A stretch of 64,000 nucleotides of DNA from Primula veris (taxonomy: Eukaryota; Streptophyta; Magnoliopsida; Ericales; Primulaceae), in the NCBI GenBank assembly GCA_963682055.1, contig OY821742.1:1697816-1761815 (forward strand). Reading direction: 5' to 3'. A model generated the notes under the pieces. That model was not told the origin of the DNA. It searched no databases and saw only the letters and a program-made list of their open reading frames with translations. The stretch's first letter is position 1; the number at the start of each line of letters is the position of its first letter. Of the stretch, positions 35,002-47,273 are shown in pieces. A program made the position numbers and the translations under genes.

Positions 35002-35285
35002 TACTATAATAAGTCAAGGCAAGAGAATTGAGGCTGCCCAATTTTGTCAAAAATACCCTAACTATATTTTAATAATTATCAATATAGCTAATCTAATAAA
35101 TTAACAATTTTTCCTCACTATATTTTCCTAATTACGGATGTAGCCTAAATTAATTAACAATTCGTTTTAACCTGCATAACTATAATAAATGATACCAAAT
35201 CTGAATATTATGTTCAAAATAAAATATATTACAATATTTATGACATTACGCGTCTCACACGCAACGCGTGAGTATATTTTACTAG
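35002..35285 (+). mobile_element. Non-autonomous Helitron, copy 2, directly abutting copy 1
   Basis: About 85-90 percent similar to copy 1 by eye, starting immediately after its 3' CTAG. It has the same hairpin CACGCAACGCGTG (35,258-35,270), the same 11-nt spacer and CTAG (35,282-35,285), then T. A further inverted terminus, ACTAGTAATCGTGCCGCACG, begins at about 35,303. Confidence 0.68.
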
Positions 35286-35399
35286 TGTGTATATATATAT
35301 ATACACTAGTAATCGTGCCGCACGCGTTGCGTGACGCACAATTAATGTAATTAAAATATAAAAAATAACTGCAGTTATGATAAAAATACGTGGATAACT

Positions 35400-36116
35400 G
35401 CAGTTATGAAATTGGTAGTTAATACCCTTGGTTTATTACCTGGGAGCAAATTTAGCTCAATGATTATACTAATCCGAATCCATAAATTTTATACTAATCC
35501 GAATATATTGTAGATCCTTGTAGTATATAATTAAAAATATGACAAAAACAACAAGATTTTTATAATGCCCTAAAATTTGAAATACAACACTTCAAACAGC
35601 CCACATCCCTCCTCAAAACTACTACCGATCTTAATGGAGCTCTGCTTAACAACCTCTTCCTTTAAATAAATTTTACAAAGTTTATATGACACGGGTTAGT
35701 CCAAAAATAGTTATTTTAAGGCAGAGATGAGACCGAGTGTGGCATAGAGATTAATAAGGCAAATAGATATGTAGTTGGGGATGTAATTTAATAAAAACCT
35801 TAAAAGATGATTAAAATATTGAACTGATTGATGAGTTCAAATCTGGTCCTTGTCCGGGTTAAACGATTTTGATTGGATTGAGAATATTGAATCCAAGTCC
35901 GATACGTTAACTATTGTTACGAGCTATTTAGTCTGAATTCAAACCATAAACGATTAATCAATCTAATCTGAATCCTATAACAGGGCGTCTTAAAAGTCCC
36001 AACTACAAAATTAACTTATTTTAACTAGAAGCTACCATAAGTAGCTTAAATTGATTAGAAAAGAACCTAGTTGTTGTTTTGAATACTTTTCTTTATAAGC
36101 TGGTGTTACATAATAG
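35400..36116. repeat. Duplicated F-box flank, no gene
   Basis: Parallels 15,585-16,288 and 50,960-52,000. At about 35,608-35,630 it keeps the empty site CTCAAAACTACTACCG of the MITE found at 51,153-51,427. Confidence 0.7.
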
Positions 36117-36705
36117 TAGGGGTGTACATGGTCTGGTTTGGAACGGTTTGAAGCCAACTCAAACCGCGTTAATGAGCGGGCTAACCCAGCGGTCCGGATC
36201 GGTTTGCGGATCGGTTTCGGGTTCGACGGTCCGGATTGGTTCACAGGTTGTTAAAGGTTGTAATTAAAAAGAAACTACTAAATAATTCAAATACTATTAC
36301 AACTCAGAACAATATGAAGTCATGCCTACCTAAATAAACGAGCCGGCCAAGTTATTTGAAAGATTGTTCATAAAGATTCAAAGTGTTACTTATTTTAGAA
36401 ATCTTTTACTTTAATAATACTAGTTCATATGTACATCAAAAGATAGTATTGAAATAATAGGAGTTATTTAATTTTGTGTTTTGACATTTATTATCAACGG
36501 GTTGTTACGGTTCTAACGCTTCAATTCTAACTGGCCGAAACGAATTCAAGAGTTTGGTCCGGATTGTTCTGGTCTGAATTTTAATAAGTTAACCCTAACT
36601 CAGACCATTAAGAACAAGTTCAATATTTTTCAACACTAACCCAACCTGATATACGTTCAAGACCGGACCGATCGGATAGTTTGTCCGGATTCAAGGTACA
36701 CCCTA
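36117..36705. mobile_element. Non-autonomous hAT-like element, copy 2
   Basis: Same element as 16,289-16,878. Left end TAGGGGTGTACATGG, right end GGTACACCCTA, with ACATAATA on both sides (8-bp target duplication). It was probably present before this flank was duplicated. No transposase. Confidence 0.72.
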
Positions 36706-37441
36706 ACATAATAATACAACACAATCTCACAAATAATAACATGGGTATATTAGTAGTACATGATTAATTTAATAAAATAATGATAAGGAAAGAAAGATGA
36801 ATCCACAATCAATTAATTAATCAAGCATATCAGAAAGAAGGACACACACCTCAATGAATCAATAGAGCCAAAACCTGTGTTCAGCCAAATAGCAAAGATA
36901 AAAAAGTGAGATAATCCAGATCTACAATATATATATAGTACGGACGAAAGTAATAAAATTGTTACTAGTCCATCTTAAATTTTGATTACATAAACCTTAA
37001 TTACGTAATGGTCCGTACAATTTTAAACTAAAACCAGAATAGATTAATACATTTTAGTAGTGGTCCGTATTTTTCAATGGGATTGCTTCATTTTAGTAAC
37101 CCAAAAATATTTGTTATGCCATTAGAGCCCATGATAGCATTTGTAGATTTAATTAATACATGAATTGCCCCCACCCTCACTTTTTAAAACTATACGGACC
37201 CCGATTAAGGTTAACTCAAAAAACAAGTGATTATTTTTAGTATGTAAGACTATAATTTCTTCCAAAATTTCAATAGTTTAAAATTCAACAAAAAACGGCC
37301 CAAATTTTTATAAAGTTGTCGTTCTTTCGTTATATATAAAAGGCTACCTATGTTTTTTTGAAAAAATATATAAGTATTTTTGAAAAAAACTGGCTAAATT
37401 TGACAATATCAAATTTTATTGGATTTACTTATATTAATATT
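36706..37441. repeat. Duplicated F-box flank, no gene
   Basis: Parallels 29,201-29,630, 44,460-44,860 and 52,370-52,860. No gene seen. Confidence 0.55.
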
Positions 37442-37446
37442 AATAG

Positions 37447-37674
37447 TGTTGTGTGACATATTAGCTCGTTATAGATATATATAGAGATATGTATAGATAT
37501 AGAGAGAGATATGAGAGAGACAACAATAGAGTCTTTATTAATCAGAATGTATATGAATGAATGATCAAATACAAGACCCCTAGCCCTCTTTATATAGATA
37601 GAGGGGTAGGGTTATAAGCCCACCTGGGCCCAATAAGTAAAAGCCCAAGATAGGTCCAATAATATCCTACAACA
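37447..37674 (-). repeat. Copia element LTR (left; its 3' LTR)
   Basis: 228 bp. The element's polypurine tract lies immediately inside at 37,675-37,687. Confidence 0.9.
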
Positions 37675-37754
37675 CTCCCCCTTTGGACGTCTTGATTTAT
37701 TCGTCTTCATGCTGTCGATGTGAGTCGAGTTCATTCGCAGTGCTAAACACATAA

Positions 37755-38430
37755 AAACCTTAGGGACGGAAAACCCAGTGTGGGACAAAACCGGTACCTA
37801 GAAGAAACTGTGTAGCCGAATGATATAGGCCGAAATATCATGTAAGTAACTAACCACAAAACAGTGTGCCTCATCAAAACCTTGCCAGAGCAAACCCAAT
37901 GGGAAAATCTCTGATCGAAGGAAAAAGAGTGCAACAGTGGTAGTAGTAGGGGATCAACCACAAAACAGGTGCCTCATCAAAACCTTGCTAGAGTAAACCC
38001 AGTGGGAAAAACCTCTAGTCGAAGGACAAAAGAGTACACAGTGGTAAGAAGTATACAACCGGATACTCCCCCTAATTTCGGCAATCTTAAGTGAGATATG
38101 ATGGGAACGTGTCTCGCTAAAAACCTTGCCAAGGAAAACCCAATGGGAAAAAACCTTGGTCTAAGGACAAAAAGAGTACACGAGCATGCGACTGGATGCT
38201 CCCCCTCACTTGCACACGACAGGGTGCGAAGATTTCGACTAAGTAGTAATTAGTGCAATAAGCATTCACCTGGATGCTCCCCCTCACTTGTACACGACTG
38301 GGTGCAAAGATTTCATATTCCAAGAAAGAGTACGAGCATTCGACTGGATGCCTCATTTACTTACATACGACTGGATGGAAGAAAATCTAACGTGGAATAG
38401 AACGAGCATTCAACTGGATGCTCTTAAACT
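37755..38430 (-). repeat. Diverged direct repeats near the 3' end of the copia element
   Basis: Two interleaved families. One is an AAAACCTTGCC...GGGAAAA...AAAGAGT phrase of about 80-110 bp seen four times (about 37,755, 37,880, 37,975 and 38,115). The other is a GCATTCGACTGGATGCTCC phrase followed by a CACTTGTACACGAC stretch, seen at about 38,185, 38,262, 38,335 and 38,403. They probably form the untranslated stretch between pol and the 3' LTR. Confidence 0.65.
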
Positions 38431-40541
38431 TCATTTGTGAAGATTAATTTCGGCGAGAAATGCTAAATAGCATAATGTAGTCATGTCTCTCTTGATCAAT
38501 AACAACAAGTTGTCTTCTATGACAAGTGTTTTATCTGGATCGTGAGACAGAACATATGTAATTCAAATATGACTAATACTAGCTCGAAGCCATATACACT
38601 CTCTAGTCGTCTCATAGAGCACGAATAGATCAGAGTGATTCACTTGGAGTCATTCCAAGACCTCCAAGATGTCGCCTTATTCCTAATGGTAAAGACATAC
38701 CATGTTAGGAATATCCCTTATGCGGGTCTGATAAGTAACCGGCATCGGTATAACCGAAAAAGGGTTGCGTTAATTCGAGTACCGAAGGGGGTAGGTACAC
38801 TCGATGACGCAAATGGGATAAACTAGCCCACTTTCAAAATTACCATAAGGTAAGGGAATGTGTCTTTAGTGCCATTTCGATGGCAGCGTGTTAGCGCGAT
38901 GTTGTGTCGAGCTATACCATTCACAACAGACGAGATGTTCGTCCTAGCACATTAGACCAAGTACAATGATGCGCTTATTGTACTTAGATATGAACATTAT
39001 GGTTCAATATCTCTTCATCGTCTCATCAGGGACGGACTGGGTCTATATCAATGTCTAGTGATCGAACGATCATGGGAGAATCTGACGACTTAGCGTCATG
39101 ATGACTAAAACGTCATAACACCTTCTGGGTGTAGTCTGAATCATGGACTTAGATTCAATATTTACGGGACTCAATCATCAGGTTGAGTCACTACCGTGTC
39201 TTCCCAAAATCCTTCATCTCGAAGGCAAATCCAAAAATGGATCGCGTAATAAAACACGCAAGGGCATAATACTTGTTCAAGTATCCCAAGCTAATCAAGT
39301 ACTCACTTAGGCGGTATACCACATCCGCTCGGATTATATTAATCCATATAGTGAACGTCTCAGTCAATTGAGATCGTGTTCCGTGGTCAGAAACTACTTG
39401 ATTTAAGCACATGAAGTCACACAGGGACCTTCATCTATATCTCTTTGTCTAAATCCCCATAGAGATAAAACCGTGACCACATTCATGGCTGCATACTCAG
39501 TTTTTCGGAAACTACTAAACTGGTAAAGTAGGGGACTGTTATAATGTCCATTACGATGAAATCAACCATCTCGTAATCAATTCCAAGGTGTGAGAGAAGC
39601 CTTGCGCTACTAGGCGAGCATTCTACAATCTCATTATTCTCATCACTTTTCCTTACGAATAACCAAATAAACGAACTCGTTTAACATTGGTGGTGTTGGA
39701 ACTACAGGTCCGAACACACTTTCGCTAAGGAGTCTACTTGGATTGCAAGTTTCCATTAGTACAGTCTATTCTACGTTTACTTCAGGCAACGGTACATGGT
39801 TCTCTGTCATAATTTGTTCATATTATCAGTCGTCACCGAATATATGAACAAGTAATCAATGACAGTCTCGTTTCGCTTCAATATCGTCTAAGATATCATG
39901 ATCGACAGATATTTCGAGATTCTTAGGATGAGGAGAAAATCACACATCTCCTTGATCCTTAATAATCTCGTGCGACAAACGAGTTTCAGTTCACCACCTC
40001 TGGGGCTGAACGAATTTGGAACCGGTCAACTTCCTCGTATCTTGGGAAGGACGACAGACTGACGGCCGACGGCAGCGTCCTTTGCTTGGCGGGTTCGGCC
40101 AAAGCAACGTGTTACAACAGGAACACGGCGTCCGACAGGGACGTCTTTCCTTGCAAGCATTTTGCAGCAGGTATAAATGATCTCGTGACATCTCATAAAG
40201 TCTTTAAATGCGTCTGGCATTTAGTTAGACTTGAGGGAGTCTATGCACTTACTTATCACTAAGTGCAGTTTTGGGATCAAGCTAAGACTGAGTGGGTTAT
40301 GCCACGATACTTCACGTCGTTCCTTATCAACGGTAACGTGCAAATCTCCCCCTAACGACGGGGAGAACAGTCTTAGCGATGTCACTTTCGCATATCATGC
40401 GGTAAAGAGATCGCTTGCCAAGGTTACTCTATCAAATGATAGGCAGGAGATTCATAATCGACTTATGTCCCCTTCAGAGGTCCATATTTTGAACGCTAGA
40501 GCGGCTCAATCAAAATATTAATTAATCACTCTAAACACGCG

Positions 40542-40766
40542 TTAATATGAGACTTCTGGCTCATAACCAGTAACCAGCTGGTACGCATATGGTGTTTGAG
40601 TGTCTATGGGCCTCATGACGTACCAATGCAGCAAAATAGCATAACCCCACACGGAAATATAAATCTTGGTGCGCAAGACCAAGAAATGCGTGCAATCATT
40701 TGCAGTCGCATCATCAAACTTTCCGTGAGTCCATTTGGGTCTGAACATAATCGACAGGATGTTCAA
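40542..40766 (-). pseudogene. Copia integrase remnant
   Basis: An open stretch of 74 codons whose second half (WGYAILLHWYVMRP...YQLVTGYEPEVS) resembles the end of the copia integrase, where the consensus has a WGHA..L motif and QLVTGY.P. The frame stops where the family continues, and flanking integrase and reverse transcriptase cannot be followed. About 40,026-40,180 minus may hold a scrap of the proline/arginine-rich linker after integrase. Confidence 0.5.
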
Positions 40767-43700
40767 TTTGAATTTCCAAACTCAAGTAATTCAAATCGAA
40801 ATTTCGATTTTTTTACTCTTCGGAATTATCAAGTCAACTAGACTTTTCAGGATAATCCGAATCATGAGCCATCAACTTAATGATAGGGCTAAAAGTTTGG
40901 AAAGTGCTGCATTTCTGTGGACAACAATAATCATGTGACCTTATTGTCGATGCATCAACCATAACCATTTATATTTATGGTCCGTCTTATGGTTGGATAA
41001 GTCCACAATAACTCCTTCAATTCTTTATAAGAATTCTACGAGTACTTTTCGTGATCTTTACACATACTAGTCTTTCAAGGTGAGCATTATTGGCATGAAT
41101 TTCGGATTAATCACGAAATATATCCTCAAAAAGAATCCAAATGCGATGCGATTATAAATCAAACATCGTCTTTTGATCCGGGAATATCTCATCCGGTCAA
41201 TGCCACAATATCAAAATGCTCTTATCAATCGACGACAGGCGAATGATAGTACAGACAATCATGTCTTAGCATCTAAATCATTTATCATTCGACGACAGGC
41301 GAAATGATAAGGTAACTTTAAATGCTTTAAAGAATGTGGTAGCAACCACTTGAAAAACATTTCAACTCCTCTAAAATACGCTTTTGGTCGTATTGAATGG
41401 AGGCTATGTAAAGAAATTTTAATTATTTCATGAGCTATTACCAGATAACACTGGTTTTCTCGAATATTTTATAACTCAACAAGGTACGACAGGACCTATA
41501 GGAGTATAACGCCTCATATTTGACAAATCAATTTGGCTTTACCAAAGATTTCGATTTGGAACGACAGGTCCAGAATCGTTGTCACTGAGTACTCTTTTAG
41601 GCAAATAGTTGGTGAAATTATGTGGTACACTGTTACCCACTATTTCCAAAAAAAATCAACTATCCCACAAGTATTGCCTAAAATTTCATAATTTAAAGTT
41701 TGGTCACATTTGTCAAAGGAATTTGCTCAAAACACTTTAAATTATTTCGAGAAATTTCGTAAACAGGCAAACCATAATCCAAAAGTATGTCCAAATGGAA
41801 AAATCATAATCCAAATGGAAAAACATAATCCAGATGAGCGAAAAAATGGCTCAATGATTTATCAAAATCAATAAAGAAAGATATCAAACTCATTTGAGCC
41901 ACAAAATCGGGGGTCTCAAGAGTTTCATTTCAGTTAGCTTTAACCACATTAGCATCGGGTTTTTTTCACCTTTATAATAGTTGTGAACTATTTAAGGAGT
42001 AACCGTGCATGACCTTTGTCTTTATAGCATAGAGTTGCCTCATTGAGCATTATCTCTTGCTTTGTGACAATGGGTCATATTGTTCCTTTCAATTACTGTC
42101 TTGGAGCCACAGGTTCTCGATTTTGACGATTGTCTAAAATCTCGCTTGGCTAGGTGATTCATCGGGATCGCGACAGTTCAAGACATATAACACTTGTCTC
42201 GGTTCTCGATTCGTGAAAAAAAATGTACACGAAGAGCATTAATATCAGGCAAACAATTCGCCATTGACCCAATAGGATTAAAACTACTCACCGGGGTAAT
42301 TTTCTTATCCAATAACAGATGGGCGATAAAGGAACATGGTGAATATAAATTCACGATACTGCTTATGGAATACAATTTCCAAGCTAGTATTTTGGTGAAG
42401 GATTGCTCCCATATGTCAATTTCAGACATTTGTTCACCATAGACGTCATCACGTCTCAAATGTGGCGGCGGAATAAAATCAACGCCTTAGCATTCATCTC
42501 GAGGGTAACAACAAACTCGTGTTTTACTCATCAAAGATGGCTTCCAAAAAAAATTTGGGCATCACATTTTCACACATCAGGGTGACTAACATGTGGTGAC
42601 GGAATAACATCAACGTCTAAACAGTCATTTCGCAAGTATGTTTTGCGATTTTTCTCATCATAGATGGCATCCAACATGTGTTGGGAGTTCTGGATTATTT
42701 TTCATATAAAACGACTGGTTTATATGTTTATGGTTTGCACAAGCACAAACTTTTTTTCCGAAACGACAGGTTCGAAAACATTAGTTTTGCTTCTCATGTG
42801 AATCGGTTCTCATTGATCGAACGACGGGTCGATACTGAAATACCAATTCGGCGAAACATACATCACTATATAAACACACTCGGGGAAATTATTATTTAGT
42901 CAACCCCTTTCGGTAGCTCTATTTGAATACGACCAGGAAAGACGGTGAGGGGGGTGGGCACGAATGCCTCTTAAAAACCGACCTTATTAGGAGAACGACT
43001 TCCGCCTTTATCTTTCCTAGACATCGTATCCAAATAGGTGAGCCTATTTGGGGAAGATTCATAATTTTTCCAACTTAAATGTGAATATATATGATTTTCG
43101 CATTTTATATATGGCAATAATATTAACAGCATAGAGAATATCTATCTAGATTAACCACATATATATAAACAGGCAGTAAATATATTTTAGGATCTATCTA
43201 ATCATGCAGGAGATTTGGTGTTATAAACAAATCAATTTAAGATTATCAATCAATCCATAAAGATTCTAACATATCAAATCAAATCAATTAGATCCAATCC
43301 AATAATTTACTGGCATATGTGATATTTATATATGATAATATCAAAAGATATGATTACGCTAACAAGATATCAATTAATTATCTATGTTTATCGCCATATG
43401 AATAATTCTATATATGGTAGTTTTAACATGCAAGCAAAACAATATATTTTTAATTACCAATTAATTCTATATATGGTAATTTTTAACATGCAAAGTGGTT
43501 AAATATACATGGAAACATATCAATTTATTCAATTAACATGCAATTTTTATTCACTTGCCTTTTTAATAAATATATATATGCATGTGGGTGAATATTTAGA
43601 CCGAATATTGACTTTTATAACACATATATACTGTTTTTATACATGTAATATACTACAGGACTATCCGTGTAATTTCAGCAAACTATATATATATTTACAG

Positions 43701-44226
43701 CATTATTACTGCTTCAGTCCATAATTTCAGACAAGTTTCAGTTTAGTCCTTGAGTAATTTCCAGAATAGTTTACAGCTTTCAGAGAATTACAAATCAGTA
43801 CATACGTTTCAGTTTGTTGCAGATTTAATCCGACAGATTAATACATGTTTTACAATTACATGATTTGGGTTATTTTGTATGATCTTATCAACAAATATGA
43901 TTTTATAATCAACAATATGTGTGTTACGATCATATATAGTTATCCATACAAGTAACAAACTCTAATACACATGGATTATATACTACGGGATATTTATCAT
44001 GTTTTAGTTATCCATAAAATAATACGTGCGATCACATATATGGAATAAATTAAGTTTTGAATTCGGTACCTTACGCACGGTATGTCGATGAAGGTCGATA
44101 TAGCAAAACCCTAAAAACCCGGATAAACCTCAAGGTTTATAAATACCCAATATCCATCCGTTTACCAAAAATCTCCAATATCCGTGAGCGTATATTCTAT
44201 TCTTCGCGAGCAAAGTGCCGATAACG

Positions 44227-44454
44227 TGTTGTGTGACATATTAGCTCGTTATAGATATATATAGAGATATGTATAGATATAGAGAGAGATATGAGAGAGA
44301 CAACAATAGAGTCTTTATTAATCAGAATGTATATGAATGAATGATCAAATACAAGACCCATAGCCCTCTTTATATAGATAGAGGGGTAGGGTTATAAGCC
44401 CACCTGGGCCCAATAAGTAAAAGCCCAAGATAGGTCCAATAATATCCTACAACA
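44227..44454 (-). repeat. Copia element LTR (right; its 5' LTR)
   Basis: 228 bp, one base different from the left LTR. The primer-binding site lies immediately inside, at about 44,210-44,226 read on the minus strand. Confidence 0.9.
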
Positions 44455-44858
44455 AATAGTACGATTTGATATAATATAGAATAAAGTAATAAAATTGTTT
44501 TCTATTTCATCTTAAATTTTGATTTGGTAAACTTTTGATTATATAATGGTCCGTATAGTTTTAAAATAAAAACAGGATAGTACTTCCCAATAGGATTGTT
44601 TCATTTTAGTAACCCCCAAAGTGCTACCTAGAAATTTATTTAGTATTTGTACATTTAATTAATACATGAATTGCCCCCCACCCTCACTTTTTAAAACTAT
44701 ACGAACCCGATTAAGGTTAACTCAAAAAACAAGTGATTCTTTTTAGGATGTAAGACTTTAATTTCTTCCAAATTTTCAATAGTTTCAAATTCAATAATAA
44801 CGGTCCAATTTTTTATAAAGTTGTCGTTGTTTCGTTATGTATAAAAAGGCTAGCTATG

Positions 44859-45800
44859 TTTTTTTTTTAACAAGCCCAAACTTTTATTGAAAATAGCAAA
44901 TATCCAGTCCAAGGAACATGCCTCCAAGGATATCATATGAAATAGAATCCGATAAAAAAACATTGGTTACTGTTACACAATTTTCAAAATTACAACTAAT
45001 AAGAACTTCAATTACGTATCCAGTTCTCTAAATCCTAGCTTAGTTTCTGCCTTGTAGCTTCTCCAGTGGCGACTTGCTGCATCAAAATAGGCAGAATAGC
45101 CCACAAAATTGCCGATTTTGCGACTTAATGACATTTTCATGAAAACCGAATTATTAACCAAACCAACTAATTTTGAAATCCAATATTTCTACTAGCCAAA
45201 ATAAAAATTCTGTAACTCAAACAAGAGAGATATCAGTAACAAAAACAATCCCTTTTGCATCCAAATACGTCATGTGCAAAAAAGGGTAAAAATGAAGGGA
45301 ATATTAAATTCAATAATTAGTGTTTCATTAGTCTAAAGCTATGTCTACCCGAAAGGTTCATAATGTGATTAGCAGTAGCACTATTAGGAAGATTAGAGTG
45401 GTCATAATAAGTATTTGTTATGCCATTAGAGCAAGGTTATCCACTACACTGTTTTTTTCTCTGTATACATGGTTAAGTTCTAAACTAGTATAATCTTTAA
45501 ACATACAGGTATCATCCCAAATATTTAAAAATTGAATAGGAGGCTTAGAAATTATACCACCAATTTCTTACAGTAAGAGAATCAGTTTCATTGTTGATAT
45601 CTAAACTATAACAAATGAATAAACCAGTATATAAAGCATATAATTCAGCATAAGTGTTTGTCTTATGACCCAAACTAACAGAAAAGGCAAAAATTACCTG
45701 ACCATGTTCATCTCTAATAACTCCACCACTTCAAGTTAGCCCAGGATTTCCAAATGAAAGAACCATCTACATTTAGTTTAAGTCTAGCTTTTGGAGGAAA
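44859..45800 (-). mobile_element. LINE 3' fragment with poly(A) tail and RNase H relic
   Basis: Minus orientation: a T run at 44,859-44,868 is the poly(A) tail, preceded (minus sense) by a CAATAAAA signal and a 3' untranslated stretch. From about 45,800 down to 45,590 a RNase H domain is readable with one frameshift: LKLNVDGSF, then GGVIRDEHG, then a YAELYALYTGL helix. Truncated at the 5' side. A shorter paralogue is at 52,852-53,107. Confidence 0.75.
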
Positions 45801-46034
45801 AGACTAGCTATGGTTTTAAAAAGTTCATATGTAAGTTCAACAAAGTTTAGTTAATTTAAATATTTTGCTTCCTGCTTTCCGTTTGGAAGGACAATTTGCA
45901 CTAATAAATAAACAAAGAACGAAGCACACACTTTAATCTGGGGGTGGAAAAAAAACGCAGACCCAAACCGTACGGGTTGGGTTAAGTTTGTGGTTCCCGC
46001 TGGTTAACCCTCCTCAACCGAAGTATATACGTAA

Positions 46035-46150
46035 TGTAACGACCCAGATTTCCGTAAGAAAATACCGTGGTAAAGATAAGTGAGGCATCACACATCACCT
46101 AGATATGTGAGTATCACACTCATGAGAAAATAAAAATGGAAAAGAAAACA
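46035..46150 (+). mobile_element. Cassandra-like LTR fragment
   Basis: Starts TGTAACGACCCAGATTTCCG and follows the first 110 bp or so of the Cassandra LTR at 11,544 with substitutions, then loses similarity before the 5S-like part. It lacks a partner LTR. Confidence 0.5.
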
Positions 46151-46748
46151 AAATGGGAAAGCATGCTGGAGAACACGAAGTTGTTCCCGTGTACGTCTTC
46201 TCTTTGCTGCCAACTCGTTTGGTTCCTTCAGCATCTCCTCAAACAAGTTGTCTCTGTGGCAGAAAATAAGATAATAGTCACCAAACTGCTTGTGACATTG
46301 TTCTGAATTTAACTGCTTTCCAAAAATTGGGGAGGGGGATTCAATTCAGAAGGATTTGAACTTTGAACCCTTGCTCATAAGTGGTCATGTTCAGTTCCCA
46401 ACCAAATCAGTAGCAGATTATAACAGGATAAACGATAGGAGTAATCAATAAGCCATTTTTATATTAGTCCATATTCGTCTTAAAATACAATTGTTTCTTT
46501 CTTCAAGTTATATAGGTCACGTAATTAATATGTTTTTAAGACTTAGAGATCTTTTGAGTTAAACCACAAAATTTAAAACAATAACAACTTAATGAAAACA
46601 GATTATTAAAGACTTACAGATCTTTTGAGTTAAAACAGATTATTAAAGCCTCCACGGTCGTTGTCTATATATAGAGAAGCCATCGTCGTCGTATCGCATC
46701 CATTGTGCTCAATTTCCGATGTGACTGTGTCTATTATATATGATTCGG

Positions 46749-47132
46749 GAGAGTCCAAATCTTCTACCTCCTATTTTCTATCCCCTTCCGTGCCTCTTGC
46801 TTATTTTCACTCAAATTTTATATTTTCACAACTTATACCGTAATTTTATAAACTTTTATATTATATTGTATTCAAATTTTAAAACATTTGAACATAATAT
46901 TGTTTTAAACAATTTTTTTAATATTCAATGTTTAATTTACACTAATTTATACATTTATTCCAAAATAAATTTTGTGTGGATTTTTTTAAAAAAATAATTA
47001 TTGAAATGTATTGATGTATGTATTATAGTAAATGTACAATTTTTTTCAAGTTTTTTAGAATTTTTTTTTAAATAAAATAAGTAAGTGGGCACGAAAGGGG
47101 ATAGAGAAATTGGATAGAAGATTTGGACTCAT
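46749..47132. mobile_element. MITE-like element with inverted ends
   Basis: The left end, from GAGTCCAAATCTTCTA to GGATAGAAAATAGG in reverse sense, and the right end (about 47,081-47,130) are imperfect inverted repeats of roughly 50 bp (GAGTCCAAATCTTCTA at each terminus). The AT-rich interior has no coding capacity. A 20-bp direct repeat, AAAACAGATTATTAAAGCCT, lies outside it at 46,632 and 47,191, but an extra partial copy at 46,599 makes its meaning unclear. Confidence 0.5.
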
Positions 47133-47273
47133 TTGGGGGAGATGATGAGTAATTTTCTAGAATGAGAGAGATCTTAACAAATTAATTATGAAAACAGATT
47201 ATTAAAGCCTTTTATATTTAGTGGAATTGGACCAAAACTTAAATAGCTAAACTACGAGACATATACCCAAAAA

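Larger units (their letters stand above)
37442..44459 (-). mobile_element. Ty1-copia LTR element with near-identical LTRs and decayed interior
   Basis: LTRs 37,447-37,674 and 44,227-44,454 (228 bp each, TGTTGTGTGAC...CCTACAACA, one difference at 37,580/44,360). Target duplication AATAG at 37,442-37,446 and 44,455-44,459. The orientation is minus: at the left, CTCCCCCTTTGGA is a polypurine tract read in reverse, and at the right the reverse complement CGTTATCGGCACTTTGC adjoins the LTR as primer site, a type known from several plant copia families (usually CGTTATCAGCACG). The 6.55-kb interior has no frame longer than about 100 codons on either strand. A short integrase-like remnant survives at 40,542-40,766. 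Either a non-autonomous derivative mobilised in trans, or a relic with homogenised LTRs. Confidence 0.85.

Noticed and set aside
42178..42459. 93-codon minus frame in the second copia element, considered as gag
   Set aside because: No similarity to UBN2-type Gag and no zinc knuckle; the plus strand is equally open here.
46340..46385. AGTTCAAATCCTT on the minus strand, like a tRNA T-loop/B box
   Set aside because: No acceptor stem, D-arm or anticodon arm can be formed around it.
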